Positions 44,300 to 53,088 of a stretch of DNA of 64,000 bases are shown piece by piece (the stretch's first letter is position 1; each line of letters starts with the position of its first letter). A program made the position numbers and the translations under genes. Under the pieces are notes generated by a model. The model made no database searches and was not told the origin of the DNA. It worked only from the letters and a program-made list of their open reading frames with translations. Source of the DNA: Halorubrum aquaticum (GTDB lineage: Archaea; Halobacteriota; Halobacteria; Halobacteriales; Haloferacaceae); the NCBI RefSeq assembly GCF_900113615.1, contig NZ_FOPZ01000006.1, positions 122,843 through 186,842 on the forward strand. Direction: 5' to 3'.

Positions 44300-44526
44300 C
44301 GGTCAGGGTGAGTATCGGATCACGACGTACACTAGCGAATAATGATCCAAGGCACGGTACGTGCTCTCCGTCGAGCAAATGGGGGGACCGATCGTACAGA
44401 CACATACGACATATAGAGTTTGTCACCAGAATCAAATATAGAATCGCATGCGCTGCTGGGTCGGCAACACTTCCAAGATTTTAAATGACTAAAGTGAGGG
44501 ATAGAAGTCAGAATCCTCGGTAGATA

Positions 44527-46401
44527 TCACGGGGAGTGGCGGCCGTTGGCGTCGAAACTTTCGACCGGCACCCGGCGCTCGAGGAAGTCCGCGACGATTT
44601 TGAACGAACGGATCTTATTGTCAATGTCGGTTGAGCCGTGGCCCTCTTCACCGAGTTCGTTATACTCGAAATCACCAGTCTGGCCCTCCTCGAACCCAGC
44701 ATCAAGCAGGGCGTCACGGAACAGGCGAGCCTGTGAGATCGGACAGCGCGGATCGTTAACACCGTGGATGATACAGAGTGGGGCCGTGAGGTTTTCGACG
44801 TGATTGACCGCTGAACGCTCCGCGTAAAGCTCTTGATTCTCTTCAGGGTCACCAAGGTACCGCTCCAGCGTCGTTTTGAAATGTGCCATCGACTCCTCGT
44901 AGAGAGCCGTGAGATCCGTGATACCGACTTGGCTAACTCCTGCGGCGTAGAGCTCTGGGTACTGAACCATCTGCATGTTCGTTGAATAGCCACCGTAAGA
45001 GCCGCCCATGACGGCAATCCGATCCTCGTCGATCCACTCTTTCTCGGCAAGCCAGCGTGTTCCCTCAGCGATATCACCCTGTTCGGCGCCTCCCCAGTCT
45101 TTGTTGATCCTGTTTTTGAATTTTCTACCTCGACCAGTCGACCCACGGTAGTTCACTTCGAGGATGCTGTAGCCACGCATCGCAAGGAATTGGGCATATA
45201 GGTCAAACCGCTTCAGGTCCTGAGCCGGCGGGCCACCGTGAATCTTCACAACTGCCGGCGATGGGCGGCGCCCCGAGTCGTACACCAACGCTTCAATCTC
45301 TAAGCCATCGTGTGACTCAAACGTCTCGTATGAGCAGTCAGCGAATCCGCTGGGGTCAAGCTCGCCATACTCCGGCTCTAGTATGGTTTGAGCATCGCCG
45401 GTGGTCAGATCTACCCGGAGTAGTGTCGGACGGTCTGTAGGGGTCTCCTGTGTGACAAGCACTTCGGTCGCTGAGAGCAGAGCAGCGTCACCGTATCCCG
45501 GGAACGAGGCAACACCCTCGGGCAACTCAACTTCGTGACTCCTACCGTTCAATTCGTGAACGACGGGTACTACGGCGCAGTTCCGTGTCCGGGTCGCAAG
45601 AACTCTCTCACCACTTGGGAGAAAGGTTTTGGGCGACTCCACATGGTCTGGCTCAGTAAGCCACTCAACGGAATCATCGGTGAGATTATAAACACCAGCT
45701 CGGGGCTTATCAGAAGAATTGTCAGAAACCAACAACTGGTCACCATCGGGTCCGAAGTCGCTCACCGCAGCCTCAGCGCCCTCCTCGCCAATATTTAAAT
45801 TCCGAATCTCGACGAGCTGTGCGTGCTTTCCGCTTCTGTCGAGCCGATCAATTTCAGCAATGTATACGTCTTGGTTATCAAGATTATCAGACTCATTCGT
45901 GTTGTAGGCCACACGGTCGGCTCCGGGTGTATATACTCCGTTACGGACAGGCTGACGATAGTCAGTAAGCCGTGTCGTTGTCCCAGTTTCACAGTCGTGC
46001 TCGTAGAGATTCATCTGTTGGTCAGTATCGCTGGCGAACAACAGATATCGACCATCTTCAGAGACATCCGTGAGAATCGTCTGACCATCATTTTCGACAA
46101 CAGCCTCAACCTTGCCGTCACGGTCGATGGCCATGATATCATCCTGTTCGTTTCCGTCCCGATCTTGGTGGAAATACAGCCGGTTTCCGGAGGGAGCCCA
46201 TCGGAATGGATATCGAGCGTCGCGGGGGACGTTCCCGTCACTAAGTCGTGTTTTATCTCCTGAATTAGGGTCAACGAGGTACAGTTCATTGCGACCGCTG
46301 CCGTCGTAGTAAACTGCGATCTCATCTCCACCCGGAGAGGCCGCTGGGTGGTAAAAGCTCGGCAGTCCGGCTAGTTCCTCAAGCAGATTTTTCTCTGGCA
46401 T
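44527..46401 (-). CDS. S9-family serine peptidase (prolyl oligopeptidase type)
   Basis: 624 aa, usual length for the acylaminoacyl-peptidase/dipeptidyl-peptidase-like S9 group. N-terminal beta-propeller (about 1-350) with repeated WD-like blades (GDEIAVYYDGSGRNELYLVD; GNRLYFHQDRDGNEQDDIM), then an alpha/beta hydrolase domain. Catalytic triad: Ser468 in MGGSYGGYS, Asp550 in HGVNDPRCP and His588 in EEGHGSTD. No signal peptide, so it acts in the cytoplasm on short peptides. Monocistronic; the start at 46401 is supported by homologous first-blade sequence right after the ATG. Confidence 0.9.
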   Translation of the reverse strand: MPEKNLLEELAGLPSFYHPAASPGGDEIAVYYDGSGRNELYLVDPNSGDKTRLSDGNVPRDARYPFRWAPSGNRLYFHQDRDGNEQDDIMAIDRDGKVEAVVENDGQTILTDVSEDGRYLLFASDTDQQMNLYEHDCETGTTTRLTDYRQPVRNGVYTPGADRVAYNTNESDNLDNQDVYIAEIDRLDRSGKHAQLVEIRNLNIGEEGAEAAVSDFGPDGDQLLVSDNSSDKPRAGVYNLTDDSVEWLTEPDHVESPKTFLPSGERVLATRTRNCAVVPVVHELNGRSHEVELPEGVASFPGYGDAALLSATEVLVTQETPTDRPTLLRVDLTTGDAQTILEPEYGELDPSGFADCSYETFESHDGLEIEALVYDSGRRPSPAVVKIHGGPPAQDLKRFDLYAQFLAMRGYSILEVNYRGSTGRGRKFKNRINKDWGGAEQGDIAEGTRWLAEKEWIDEDRIAVMGGSYGGYSTNMQMVQYPELYAAGVSQVGITDLTALYEESMAHFKTTLERYLGDPEENQELYAERSAVNHVENLTAPLCIIHGVNDPRCPISQARLFRDALLDAGFEEGQTGDFEYNELGEEGHGSTDIDNKIRSFKIVADFLERRVPVESFDANGRHSP

Positions 46402-46523
46402 TAGGCCCTGTTTGCTTCGGAAGTTTCAAAAAAGACACCCCTTTGTTTCAGCTTGAGAATCACCGCGGTGTCTTTCGCCCGCCGAACATCTCTGCTGGGG
46501 CAATTCGAACCGGCTAAAAGATA

Positions 46524-46556
46524 TCTTAGTGGGAGATCTAAGACTACTACCTAAGA
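46524..46556. promoter_or_regulatory. Possible operator: TCTTAG / CTAAGA repeats
   Basis: TCTTAG (46524-46529) faces CTAAGA (46538-46543) with an 8-bp spacer, and CTAAGA recurs at 46551-46556. The cluster is about 80-110 bp upstream of the winged-helix gene at 46638 and could be its autoregulatory site. It also resembles a weak terminator for neither gene. Low certainty. Confidence 0.3.
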
Positions 46557-46637
46557 TCCCAAACAGAGCATCGAGAGAAATCTATCGGAAGAAGTTGGTC
46601 GGGAGTGTTAAGTTACATCCAAATAACTCCCCAGCGG

Positions 46638-46994
46638 ATGGCTCCGGAGTCGGCGGCGGACACCCGCAAGGTGTACTCGTTGCTTGACGACGAGTATGCA
46701 AGACAAATCCTCATCGAAACGTATGAGGAGACACGGTCGGCAAGCGCACTCTGCGATGTCTGTGACGCGTCGGAGGCGACTGTCTACCGGCGGCTTGAAC
46801 GACTCCAACAACAAGATCTCGTCGAGAGTGTCCAAGAGATCGATCCTGACGAAGGTCCCCACGAGGTGTACGCTGCACGACTCGACCACGTTTCGATTGA
46901 TCTGACCGCAGCTGGCTTCGAGATTGATATCGAATACGTTGACGAAACGGCTGCCGACCGACTGACCAGACTGTACGAGGAGCTCTCTGGATGA
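46638..46994 (+). CDS. Winged-helix transcriptional regulator
   Basis: 118 aa from the ATG at 46638 (MAPESAADTRKVYSLL); a GTG at 46605 is possible. Winged helix at about 10-75: SLLDDEYARQILIETYEETRSASALC, with recognition helix EATVYRRLERLQQQDLV; a beta-rich tail follows (VSIDLTAAGFEIDIEYV). The start of the following DUF7521 gene overlaps its stop (ATGA at 46991-46994). It heads a six-gene operon running to 50126 and is its probable regulator. Confidence 0.84.
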   Translation: MAPESAADTRKVYSLLDDEYARQILIETYEETRSASALCDVCDASEATVYRRLERLQQQDLVESVQEIDPDEGPHEVYAARLDHVSIDLTAAGFEIDIEYVDETAADRLTRLYEELSG

Positions 46995-47350
46995 CACCAC
47001 TTCAGTTCATCACAGCAGAACTTGCCCGCTCTCGCCAGTCAGTACTCCCAGTACAAGTGGAGGTCGTCGGCGACAATGCCGCATTAGCGGCCGCCACGAT
47101 TGTCGCGTTCTTTCTGTCGGTTCTACTCGCAGTATTTGTTACGTATCGTTTCGCGCGTGGCTACTTGCGGACGCGTCAGCGCCCGCTACTGTATCTCACA
47201 GTAGGGTTACTACTGTTAGCCCCACTACCGATGTTCCTTCGGTTGGCGTTCGGTAATGTGGGATCGGTGACAGGGACAGAACGGACGGTACTGGTAACGG
47301 CGAGTAAATTCTGCGGGTTACTCGTCATCCTCGGGGTAGTATACCGATGA
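46991..47350 (+). CDS. DUF7521-type membrane protein
   Basis: 119 aa with an extracytoplasmic-looking N-terminus and three helices; the segment YRFARGYLRTRQRPLLYLTVG corresponds to the YGYQRNTSRPMLFLGVG motif of the protein at 14433-14720. Overlaps both neighbours by 4 bp (ATGA), so translation is coupled. The function of the family is unknown. Confidence 0.72.
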   Translation: MTPLQFITAELARSRQSVLPVQVEVVGDNAALAAATIVAFFLSVLLAVFVTYRFARGYLRTRQRPLLYLTVGLLLLAPLPMFLRLAFGNVGSVTGTERTVLVTASKFCGLLVILGVVYR

Positions 47351-47619
47351 CGTTGTCTGTGATTGCGACGGCTGGCGGTGTTGCGACTGCTTGCCTCGGA
47401 GCGTACGTCGCGTATCTCGCGTACGATGGTCACCGTCGCAACGAGAGCCGGACGATGCTGTTGCTAGCAGTTGGCGTCGTGTGTATCGCTGTGGTACCGT
47501 ACGGGATCAGTTACGTCCTGACACCGCTGCTTTCGCTTTCGGACGCGGTGACCGTCCTCGGTGTCACGGTGGCCCATCTAGCAGGGCTCGGAGCGTTGGC
47601 ACGGTCGGTGACGGCGTGA
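47347..47619 (+). CDS. DUF7521-type membrane protein
   Basis: 90 aa, three helices, with AYLAYDGHRRNESRTMLLLAVG matching the family core. Second copy in the operon, in direct tandem with the previous gene, overlapping it by 4 bp. The two could form a heteromer (inference). Confidence 0.74.
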   Translation: MTLSVIATAGGVATACLGAYVAYLAYDGHRRNESRTMLLLAVGVVCIAVVPYGISYVLTPLLSLSDAVTVLGVTVAHLAGLGALARSVTA

Positions 47620-47727
47620 CGTCTGGGACCTGAAGAGTTATTTCATATTTATATTTTTGGGAACGTTGCCAGCGCTGTAGCGTTGAGTCTCTTATACGTG
47701 GGTCTCGCCACAAGATTGAGTCGCAAC

Positions 47728-48414
47728 ATGAGCGAATCCGCTCGGTCCCCAAGTTCACCGATCGACGCGTTCGCGCAGTTCATCGGTGTGCCGTTTCAAC
47801 GGCAGACGTATCGTAACCTCGCGTACCTCCTGTTAGCGTTCCCACTCGGGATTGCGTACTTCACCGTCATTACGACCGGACTTTCGACCGGCCTCAGTCT
47901 CGTAGTGACGCTGCTTGGCATCCCGATTATCGTCGGGACGCTCGCAGTGACGCTCGGTATCGGTTCGTTTGAGGCGCAGTTGGCCGGATGGCTCCTCGAC
48001 GTCGACGTCAACCGGTCGGTCCCAGACGTGGAGTTCGCGTTCGGCTCGGTTGATGAGATCATCGCAACGACGAAACGCGTCGTCACGACATCAGCGACGT
48101 GGACCGGACTGCTACTCGTCGGGCTGAAGTTCGTGTTCGGCGTCGTCGCCTTTACTGCGGTCGTCACTGCGGGTGCGATCTCGGTGACGCTACTGTCGCT
48201 ACCGATATTTTACAACGCGTCCGGAGTGACCTACACCGTCGGGCCGTACGTCGTCGACACGCTCGCCGAAGCGCTGGTTGGCGCGGGTTGTGGGATCATT
48301 CTCCTCCTCGTGTCACTTCACGTGCTCAACGGACTCGCCCGGCTCGGAGGGTTCCTCACGACCGCGCTACTCGGCGGTCAGAAGACCACAGTGACGGGTG
48401 ATGTCGATGGTTGA
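47728..48414 (+). CDS. Sensor-domain (PF13796-type) membrane protein
   Basis: 228 aa from the ATG at 47728 (MSESARSPSSPIDAF); the frame opens at 47683. Four to six membrane helices; the start QTYRNLAYLLLAFPLGIAYFTVITTGLSTGLSLVVTLLGIPI is the typical beginning of the putative Sensor domain, which in bacteria is fused to histidine kinases but here stands alone. A paralogue is encoded two genes on (49377-50126). The stop overlaps the next gene's start. Confidence 0.8.
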   Translation: MSESARSPSSPIDAFAQFIGVPFQRQTYRNLAYLLLAFPLGIAYFTVITTGLSTGLSLVVTLLGIPIIVGTLAVTLGIGSFEAQLAGWLLDVDVNRSVPDVEFAFGSVDEIIATTKRVVTTSATWTGLLLVGLKFVFGVVAFTAVVTAGAISVTLLSLPIFYNASGVTYTVGPYVVDTLAEALVGAGCGIILLLVSLHVLNGLARLGGFLTTALLGGQKTTVTGDVDG

Positions 48415-49303
48415 GCGCGACACGGAGGACACTATTACCTCTCGCCGCAAGCTGCTTAGTGCGGCTGGTACCGCAGTCGCAAGCACGCTCGCCGGCTGCG
48501 GGTCGGTCGTTCAGATCGAACGCGAGGGAATCACCGACGATCAGACCATCGACGCACCAACGGACGCGACACTCGCGGTCGTCGATGCGACGGACGCGAT
48601 CGCTTTCACCGCCGAGCGACGCGACGACGTCAAAGTTGTCGCCGAAAAGGAGGCGTTCGGTAGGGTTTCACTTGACGAACTGACGGTGGACGTCGAGGAG
48701 ACCGCCGAGCGCGTCGAGATCACCACCGACAAGCCGACCATCGTCGGTTTCGGTGGGGCGAGCGTGTCGTTGGAGCTGTACGTGCCCGAAGAGATGGACG
48801 TCGATCAGATCCAGACCACCGACGGGGCGGTGACGGCACGGCGAGTCCCGGACGGTGCCGCGCTCCGCACCCGAGACGGATCGATTCGGATCACCGACGC
48901 TCGGGGCGACGTCACCGCGGAGACCAGCGACGGAGACATCTCCGTCGACGGGACGGACGGGACGCTCTCGGCGGTGACACAGGACGGAGCGATACAGGTG
49001 CGAGACCCGGGGCGCGTCGGCGAGATCAGCACTCGGGACGGGAACGTGATGACTGACATCCCGGCGGTGGCTGATGACGCCAAGATCGAGTCGTCAGACG
49101 GTAACTTGCTCCTGCGGATAAGCGAGGAGCTTGAGACGGTGCTCACGGCAGACACGGCCGACGGTGACATACTCATCAGCGACGTGGCTCCCGGACTTCA
49201 GATCCGGCGTCAGACGGACTCTCAACTGGAGGCAGTCGTCGGTGACGGCTCAACGCCGCTTCGGGCACACACTAATGACGGGGACGTCATGGTTCGGGGG
49301 TGA
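48401..49303 (+). CDS. DUF4097 Tat lipoprotein
   Basis: About 300 aa; ATG at 48401 or 48407, GTG at 48398. Tat/lipobox signal TSRRKLLSAAGTAVASTLAGC, then a DUF4097 beta-repeat domain (TTDGAVTARRV, TRDGSIRITDARGDV, TSDGDISVDGTDGTL, TQDGAIQVRDPGRV, TRDGNVMTDI). Sandwiched between two Sensor-domain membrane proteins in one operon, which suggests that the lipoprotein and membrane proteins form an envelope complex (inference). Closest paralogue at 43394-44299. Confidence 0.85.
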   Translation: MSMVERDTEDTITSRRKLLSAAGTAVASTLAGCGSVVQIEREGITDDQTIDAPTDATLAVVDATDAIAFTAERRDDVKVVAEKEAFGRVSLDELTVDVEETAERVEITTDKPTIVGFGGASVSLELYVPEEMDVDQIQTTDGAVTARRVPDGAALRTRDGSIRITDARGDVTAETSDGDISVDGTDGTLSAVTQDGAIQVRDPGRVGEISTRDGNVMTDIPAVADDAKIESSDGNLLLRISEELETVLTADTADGDILISDVAPGLQIRRQTDSQLEAVVGDGSTPLRAHTNDGDVMVRG

Positions 49304-49376
49304 CCGCCACCAAAGCGGTCCTCGCTGACGACGAGGCGGGAATATTATATCAGACGACATCCCAAATGTCCCGTTG

Positions 49377-50126
49377 ATGGCCCTCTCGGACCAAGTATCG
49401 GACATCTCGACCATCCTCCCCCCCGTTCGACAGCTGTTATTGGTTCCGTTTCAACTCCGGACGTACGGGGTGTTGCTGTATCTCGCCCTCGCGTTCCCGC
49501 TCGGCATCGGGTACTTCGCCGGGACCGTTGTCGGACTGTCACTCGGTATTAGCCTGTCAGTATTCTTGATCGGCCTGCCGATTCTTGCGGCAACGCTGGG
49601 CGGTGTCGTGCTCGTTGCTGCCGCTGAACGGGTGATGGCGCGACAACTGCTCGGCGCCGACATCCCGACCCCGTCGTGGGGGCTTTCAGAAGCATCTCGA
49701 CTGCGCGATCAGGTACTAACGGTGCTGACGACTCCCGTTTTATGGGGATCACTTATTTTTGTACTCTCAAAGCTGGCTGTCGGTGTCGCTGCGTTCACAA
49801 TTATTGTGGTCGTCCTGTCACTCGGACTGTCTCTGCTCGGAGCACCGCTGTACTACGACATGCCCGGAGCGTCGGTTGGACTGTTTCTCCCCGAGCCGAT
49901 CCGGCGTGAGCTTTCGCTTGTCATCCCTTGGGACCAGTTTGAGGTCGGGATCTCGTTCATCGTTCGACTCACGTCGTGGGAAGTCTCAACGCTACCCGGA
50001 GCGCTCCTGCTTTCGGTGTTCGGCGGGTTCGTCCTGCTGATCGGACTGAACGTTCTGACCGCAGGAGGGTGGATCTGCGCACGCTGGGCTGAATTAACGC
50101 TTAGTCCTGGAAGAAACGAAGGGTGA
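49377..50126 (+). CDS. Sensor-domain (PF13796-type) membrane protein
   Basis: 249 aa from the ATG at 49377. The N-terminal LRTYGVLLYLALAFPLGIGYFAGTVVGLSLGISLSVFLIGLPIL aligns with the first Sensor protein of the operon; further helices and an extracytoplasmic loop (YYDMPGASVGLFLPEPIRRE) follow. Last gene of the operon. After it, 50127-50297 contains no gene. Confidence 0.8.
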   Translation: MALSDQVSDISTILPPVRQLLLVPFQLRTYGVLLYLALAFPLGIGYFAGTVVGLSLGISLSVFLIGLPILAATLGGVVLVAAAERVMARQLLGADIPTPSWGLSEASRLRDQVLTVLTTPVLWGSLIFVLSKLAVGVAAFTIIVVVLSLGLSLLGAPLYYDMPGASVGLFLPEPIRRELSLVIPWDQFEVGISFIVRLTSWEVSTLPGALLLSVFGGFVLLIGLNVLTAGGWICARWAELTLSPGRNEG

Positions 50127-50297
50127 ATTCGGGTGTGGAGACGCTTACAGCAGCGTTTCAATTGCCAATTCCGCTGCCAGTCGTAGCCTATTTACGGGAG
50201 TCGGCCGGTTCACCTCCACCGTCTTGTGTATGGAGTGTCATCCAGACCGCCGCAAGGGTAGGCTACAGTTTCGCTAAACGGACGTGAGAACACTAGT

Positions 50298-51662
50298 TTA
50301 TACGACGCCGCCAACAACGAGCAGGCCAAGAACGATCAAGAATACTGCGACTACGCCTCCTGCGGCAATTAATTTGTTCTCCATCGCCTTCTCCTGAAGC
50401 GGCATGTCGGCGTACTCCTCGCGGAATGCCTCGAGGTTCTCCTCATCGTAGAAATACTTCGTCTTCAACGCGAACCGTTCCGTCACCGCACAGCCCGTAC
50501 AGACCGGCTCGCCTTCCAGCCGCTCCGTCTTGGTGTGGCTGGTACAGGCGATCGCCCCGCAGTTCGGACAGTACGTGTACGTCTCGCCGACACCGCTCGT
50601 CTCGCAGTGGACACATCGGTGAATCCCGTTTTCTGTAGTGACTCGTGAAGGGCCAGCAGCATAGTATTCGTAGGGATACGAATACTCCAGTATCTCTGTC
50701 GTCTGCCGAACCTCAGGAAGATACACCGGCTCAATCGATTGTACTGAGATATCCGAGAGATTCGGCTCACACGTCTTGTTGTACGTGACGTTGTTGTCGC
50801 CGGTGTAGGTCACCGTCATCGTGTGGTGCTGCTGGAGCCGCTCGACGGCCCACTCCTTGTACTCGGTCTGGGTCTGCCCGAATCGGCGCTCCTCGACGTC
50901 GTCGAACACCTCCCCAAACTGTTCGGGGTCGAGTTCGATCCGCGTATGGAAGTTCTTGGTGACCAGTGCCGCGACATCTTCGTCGACGACCTGTAGGTGG
51001 CCACGTTCAGCGTGAACCACGAACTGCGTCCGATCGTTGATCCGGTGGATGACGCCGACGGACGTCTCGAAGACAGCGTTTGTGTCGGCGGTAACCGCAA
51101 CGACCGGTCGGAACGTCACCGCAGAATGCGGTGTCGGAAGGTCGGCGGCCTCGATGTTCTCGATATCGCGGAACGCCTCCGTGACGGCCGCGTCGACGTC
51201 GGCCGCGGGGTCGTACGGGCGGAGCGTCTCGTCGCAGAGAATCTCGATGCGACCGTTGTAGAGGTCGAGGCCGATCTCGTCGGCGAGCTCGCGAAGGTTC
51301 TCACCACCGATCAACTCGATTGGATGCGGGTCGTCGCTTTGTTGGAGACGGTCGGCGTACTCCTGGGCGGGACTCGTGAACCGGCCGGTCGTAACGACCA
51401 TCCCCCGCTTCGGGCCATCGAAGTCGAACGTCGCGATCGCCGAGTGGAGCTTCTGGACGACCGGTCGCCCAACCGTCCCCGTGTGTTTACACTCGACGAC
51501 GATCGCGCGCCGCGTGCCGTCGACGACCTCCTCCATGATGACGTCCCGCCCCTCGTCGGCTGTCTTCTCAGCCTGCCGGACGTTCTCGTAGCCGAGGTTG
51601 CTGAAGACATCCTCTATGACATCCTCGAACTCGAATCCCGAGAGCTCGTCTAGAACAGCCAT
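50298..51662 (-). CDS. Mrr-like restriction endonuclease with zinc ribbon and membrane anchor
   Basis: 454 aa. N-terminal Mrr_cat PD-(D/E)xK fold with Asp40 in DEGRDVIM and Glu57-x-Lys59 in VVECKH, plus the Mrr Gln/Lys helix (VQKLHSAIATF). A long central domain of unknown fold follows (about 130-340), then Cys-rich ribbons (CVHCETSGVGETYTYCPNC, CTGC; about 350-392), and one C-terminal membrane helix (about 432-453). Mrr nucleases cut modified DNA; fusion to a membrane helix suggests that it acts on incoming DNA at the membrane (inference). A winged-helix gene lies 63 bp upstream on the same strand. Confidence 0.82.
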   Translation of the reverse strand: MAVLDELSGFEFEDVIEDVFSNLGYENVRQAEKTADEGRDVIMEEVVDGTRRAIVVECKHTGTVGRPVVQKLHSAIATFDFDGPKRGMVVTTGRFTSPAQEYADRLQQSDDPHPIELIGGENLRELADEIGLDLYNGRIEILCDETLRPYDPAADVDAAVTEAFRDIENIEAADLPTPHSAVTFRPVVAVTADTNAVFETSVGVIHRINDRTQFVVHAERGHLQVVDEDVAALVTKNFHTRIELDPEQFGEVFDDVEERRFGQTQTEYKEWAVERLQQHHTMTVTYTGDNNVTYNKTCEPNLSDISVQSIEPVYLPEVRQTTEILEYSYPYEYYAAGPSRVTTENGIHRCVHCETSGVGETYTYCPNCGAIACTSHTKTERLEGEPVCTGCAVTERFALKTKYFYDEENLEAFREEYADMPLQEKAMENKLIAAGGVVAVFLIVLGLLVVGGVV

Positions 51663-51725
51663 TCGAGAGATACGGGTACTATTTTTCGATGCCCCAATTC
51701 GTTTGCGTCGACTGCTGTGATGGAA

Positions 51726-52355
51726 TCAGTCACGATTCGGTATTCTGCGGGGTACTGCCGTGTCATGGTCGCTCTCGAATCCGATGTCATCCGAAATTTC
51801 TGGGAAAATCACGTCAAAGTAGGGATCGTATTCGTGCCCAACTGCGAGCACGGGCTTCAGTGCGAGGACAATACTGATCGCTTCCCCAGTTGGGATACCA
51901 AGTGGATCAGCGGCCATTCGCTGCGTGATCTGGCCAGCATAGTGGAGTCCAGCCTGCCGGACAGCAGCAGCGAGTTTACCAACACCGTGTCGCTCAACAA
52001 AGTATGAGACGTCTTCGTCGACTTCTTGGAGTGTAACGGCGTGGAGGATCGTCGGCGTCACAACAGTATCGTCAGTAGTGATTCGAACCGGATCTGCGGT
52101 CACTTCCACCGGTCGATCTCCCGCAAGCGAGACGATTCCGAGCGCCTCAAGCGTCTCTACGTGGTCGTAGATCGTGGTCTTCGGGATATCCAGTGCCGCC
52201 TTGATCTCTGGTCGAGTGACCGGCCCGTAATAGCAGGTGTACACATAGACACGCGCCAGTTCTGGACGATCCAATAACCGGCTGACAGTTACGAGATGGT
52301 TGATCCCGGTTTCGAGATCAGGTGGGGGTGTCTCCGTGGTGAGGTGAGGGGTCAT
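51726..52355 (-). CDS. Winged-helix (TrmB/DUF7437-like) regulator
   Basis: 209 aa from the ATG at 52355 (MTPHLTTETPPPD); TTTAAAG lies 28-34 nt upstream, fitting a leaderless start, so I prefer it to 52403. N-terminal winged helix (about 20-90: RPEIKAALDIPKTTIYDHVETLEALGIV), then a helical domain and an acidic C-terminus with HEYDPYFDVIFPEI. The family is typical of haloarchaeal plasmids and accessory regions. Position upstream of the Mrr-like nuclease suggests control of that gene. Confidence 0.75.
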   Translation of the reverse strand: MTPHLTTETPPPDLETGINHLVTVSRLLDRPELARVYVYTCYYGPVTRPEIKAALDIPKTTIYDHVETLEALGIVSLAGDRPVEVTADPVRITTDDTVVTPTILHAVTLQEVDEDVSYFVERHGVGKLAAAVRQAGLHYAGQITQRMAADPLGIPTGEAISIVLALKPVLAVGHEYDPYFDVIFPEISDDIGFESDHDTAVPRRIPNRD

Positions 52356-52668
52356 ACCCGCAAGTGCGAAATCCTTGAACTTTAAATCTCGTCTGAGAAA
52401 CATGCCAGCTAGTGAGTCTCGAGTATCCTCGGGAAACCCGATTTGTATAGAGACGCGCTTAAGTGAAGCGTGACACCGCTGTGGAGTCGATGGCGTGGGG
52501 CCCTCACTCCTACCGGATCATGTAGCATCCCTCTATCTTACTCTCTCTTATTGTTCGGAATATTCCCGAATTGGAGGACGTAACCGGGTGATATCCCTAT
52601 CACACCGATCCTAACCCTGGTATTCGTAGCGTGGTAAGGATTATGACTACAGGTTCGAAATGAGAAGT

Positions 52669-52833
52669 ATGGCAGTAGACGGGGAACAGCCAGAGGACGC
52701 CGACGGGGCAGAGATGCTTCCCGACGAGGCAGCGGTGCTCCCTGAACGGGGCGAGTCCCTCGACGACGCCGATGACGACGAGCTTCTCACCACCGAGGAA
52801 GCCGCTGAACGTCTGGGCATCGAATTAGACTAG
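52669..52833 (+). CDS. 54-aa acidic protein with helix-turn-helix-like C-terminus
   Basis: ATG at 52669 (or 52660, adding MRS) opens MAVDGEQPEDADGAEMLPDE ... ending LLTTEEAAERLGIELD. About a third of the residues are Asp or Glu. The end resembles the first helix of excisionase/MerR-type HTH motifs (TTEEAAERLG), but is too short for a complete domain. Strong haloarchaeal composition supports a real gene. The 255-bp gap after it holds nothing recognised. Confidence 0.5.
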   Translation: MAVDGEQPEDADGAEMLPDEAAVLPERGESLDDADDDELLTTEEAAERLGIELD

Positions 52834-53088
52834 CAGCGTACCGCGCCCCACAGACAAGCTCCGTATTCTCGACGTCGTTATCGCTGAGGATCTCGCTTCT
52901 GTTGACCTGTTATTGTTCCGCACATTGGTGTCACCTCCAACTGCTGGGTGTGAACCCTAGAGACAGTCTGTCCAGTCGATACCAGCGGGACTCGTTCAGG
53001 AAGTGTGTACTCCGTTGGTGGCGTTCCAGCGAGTAGAGAGAGGTACGGGAGCGTGGCCCCTGAAGCTCACAAAAAATCACAACTGGAG

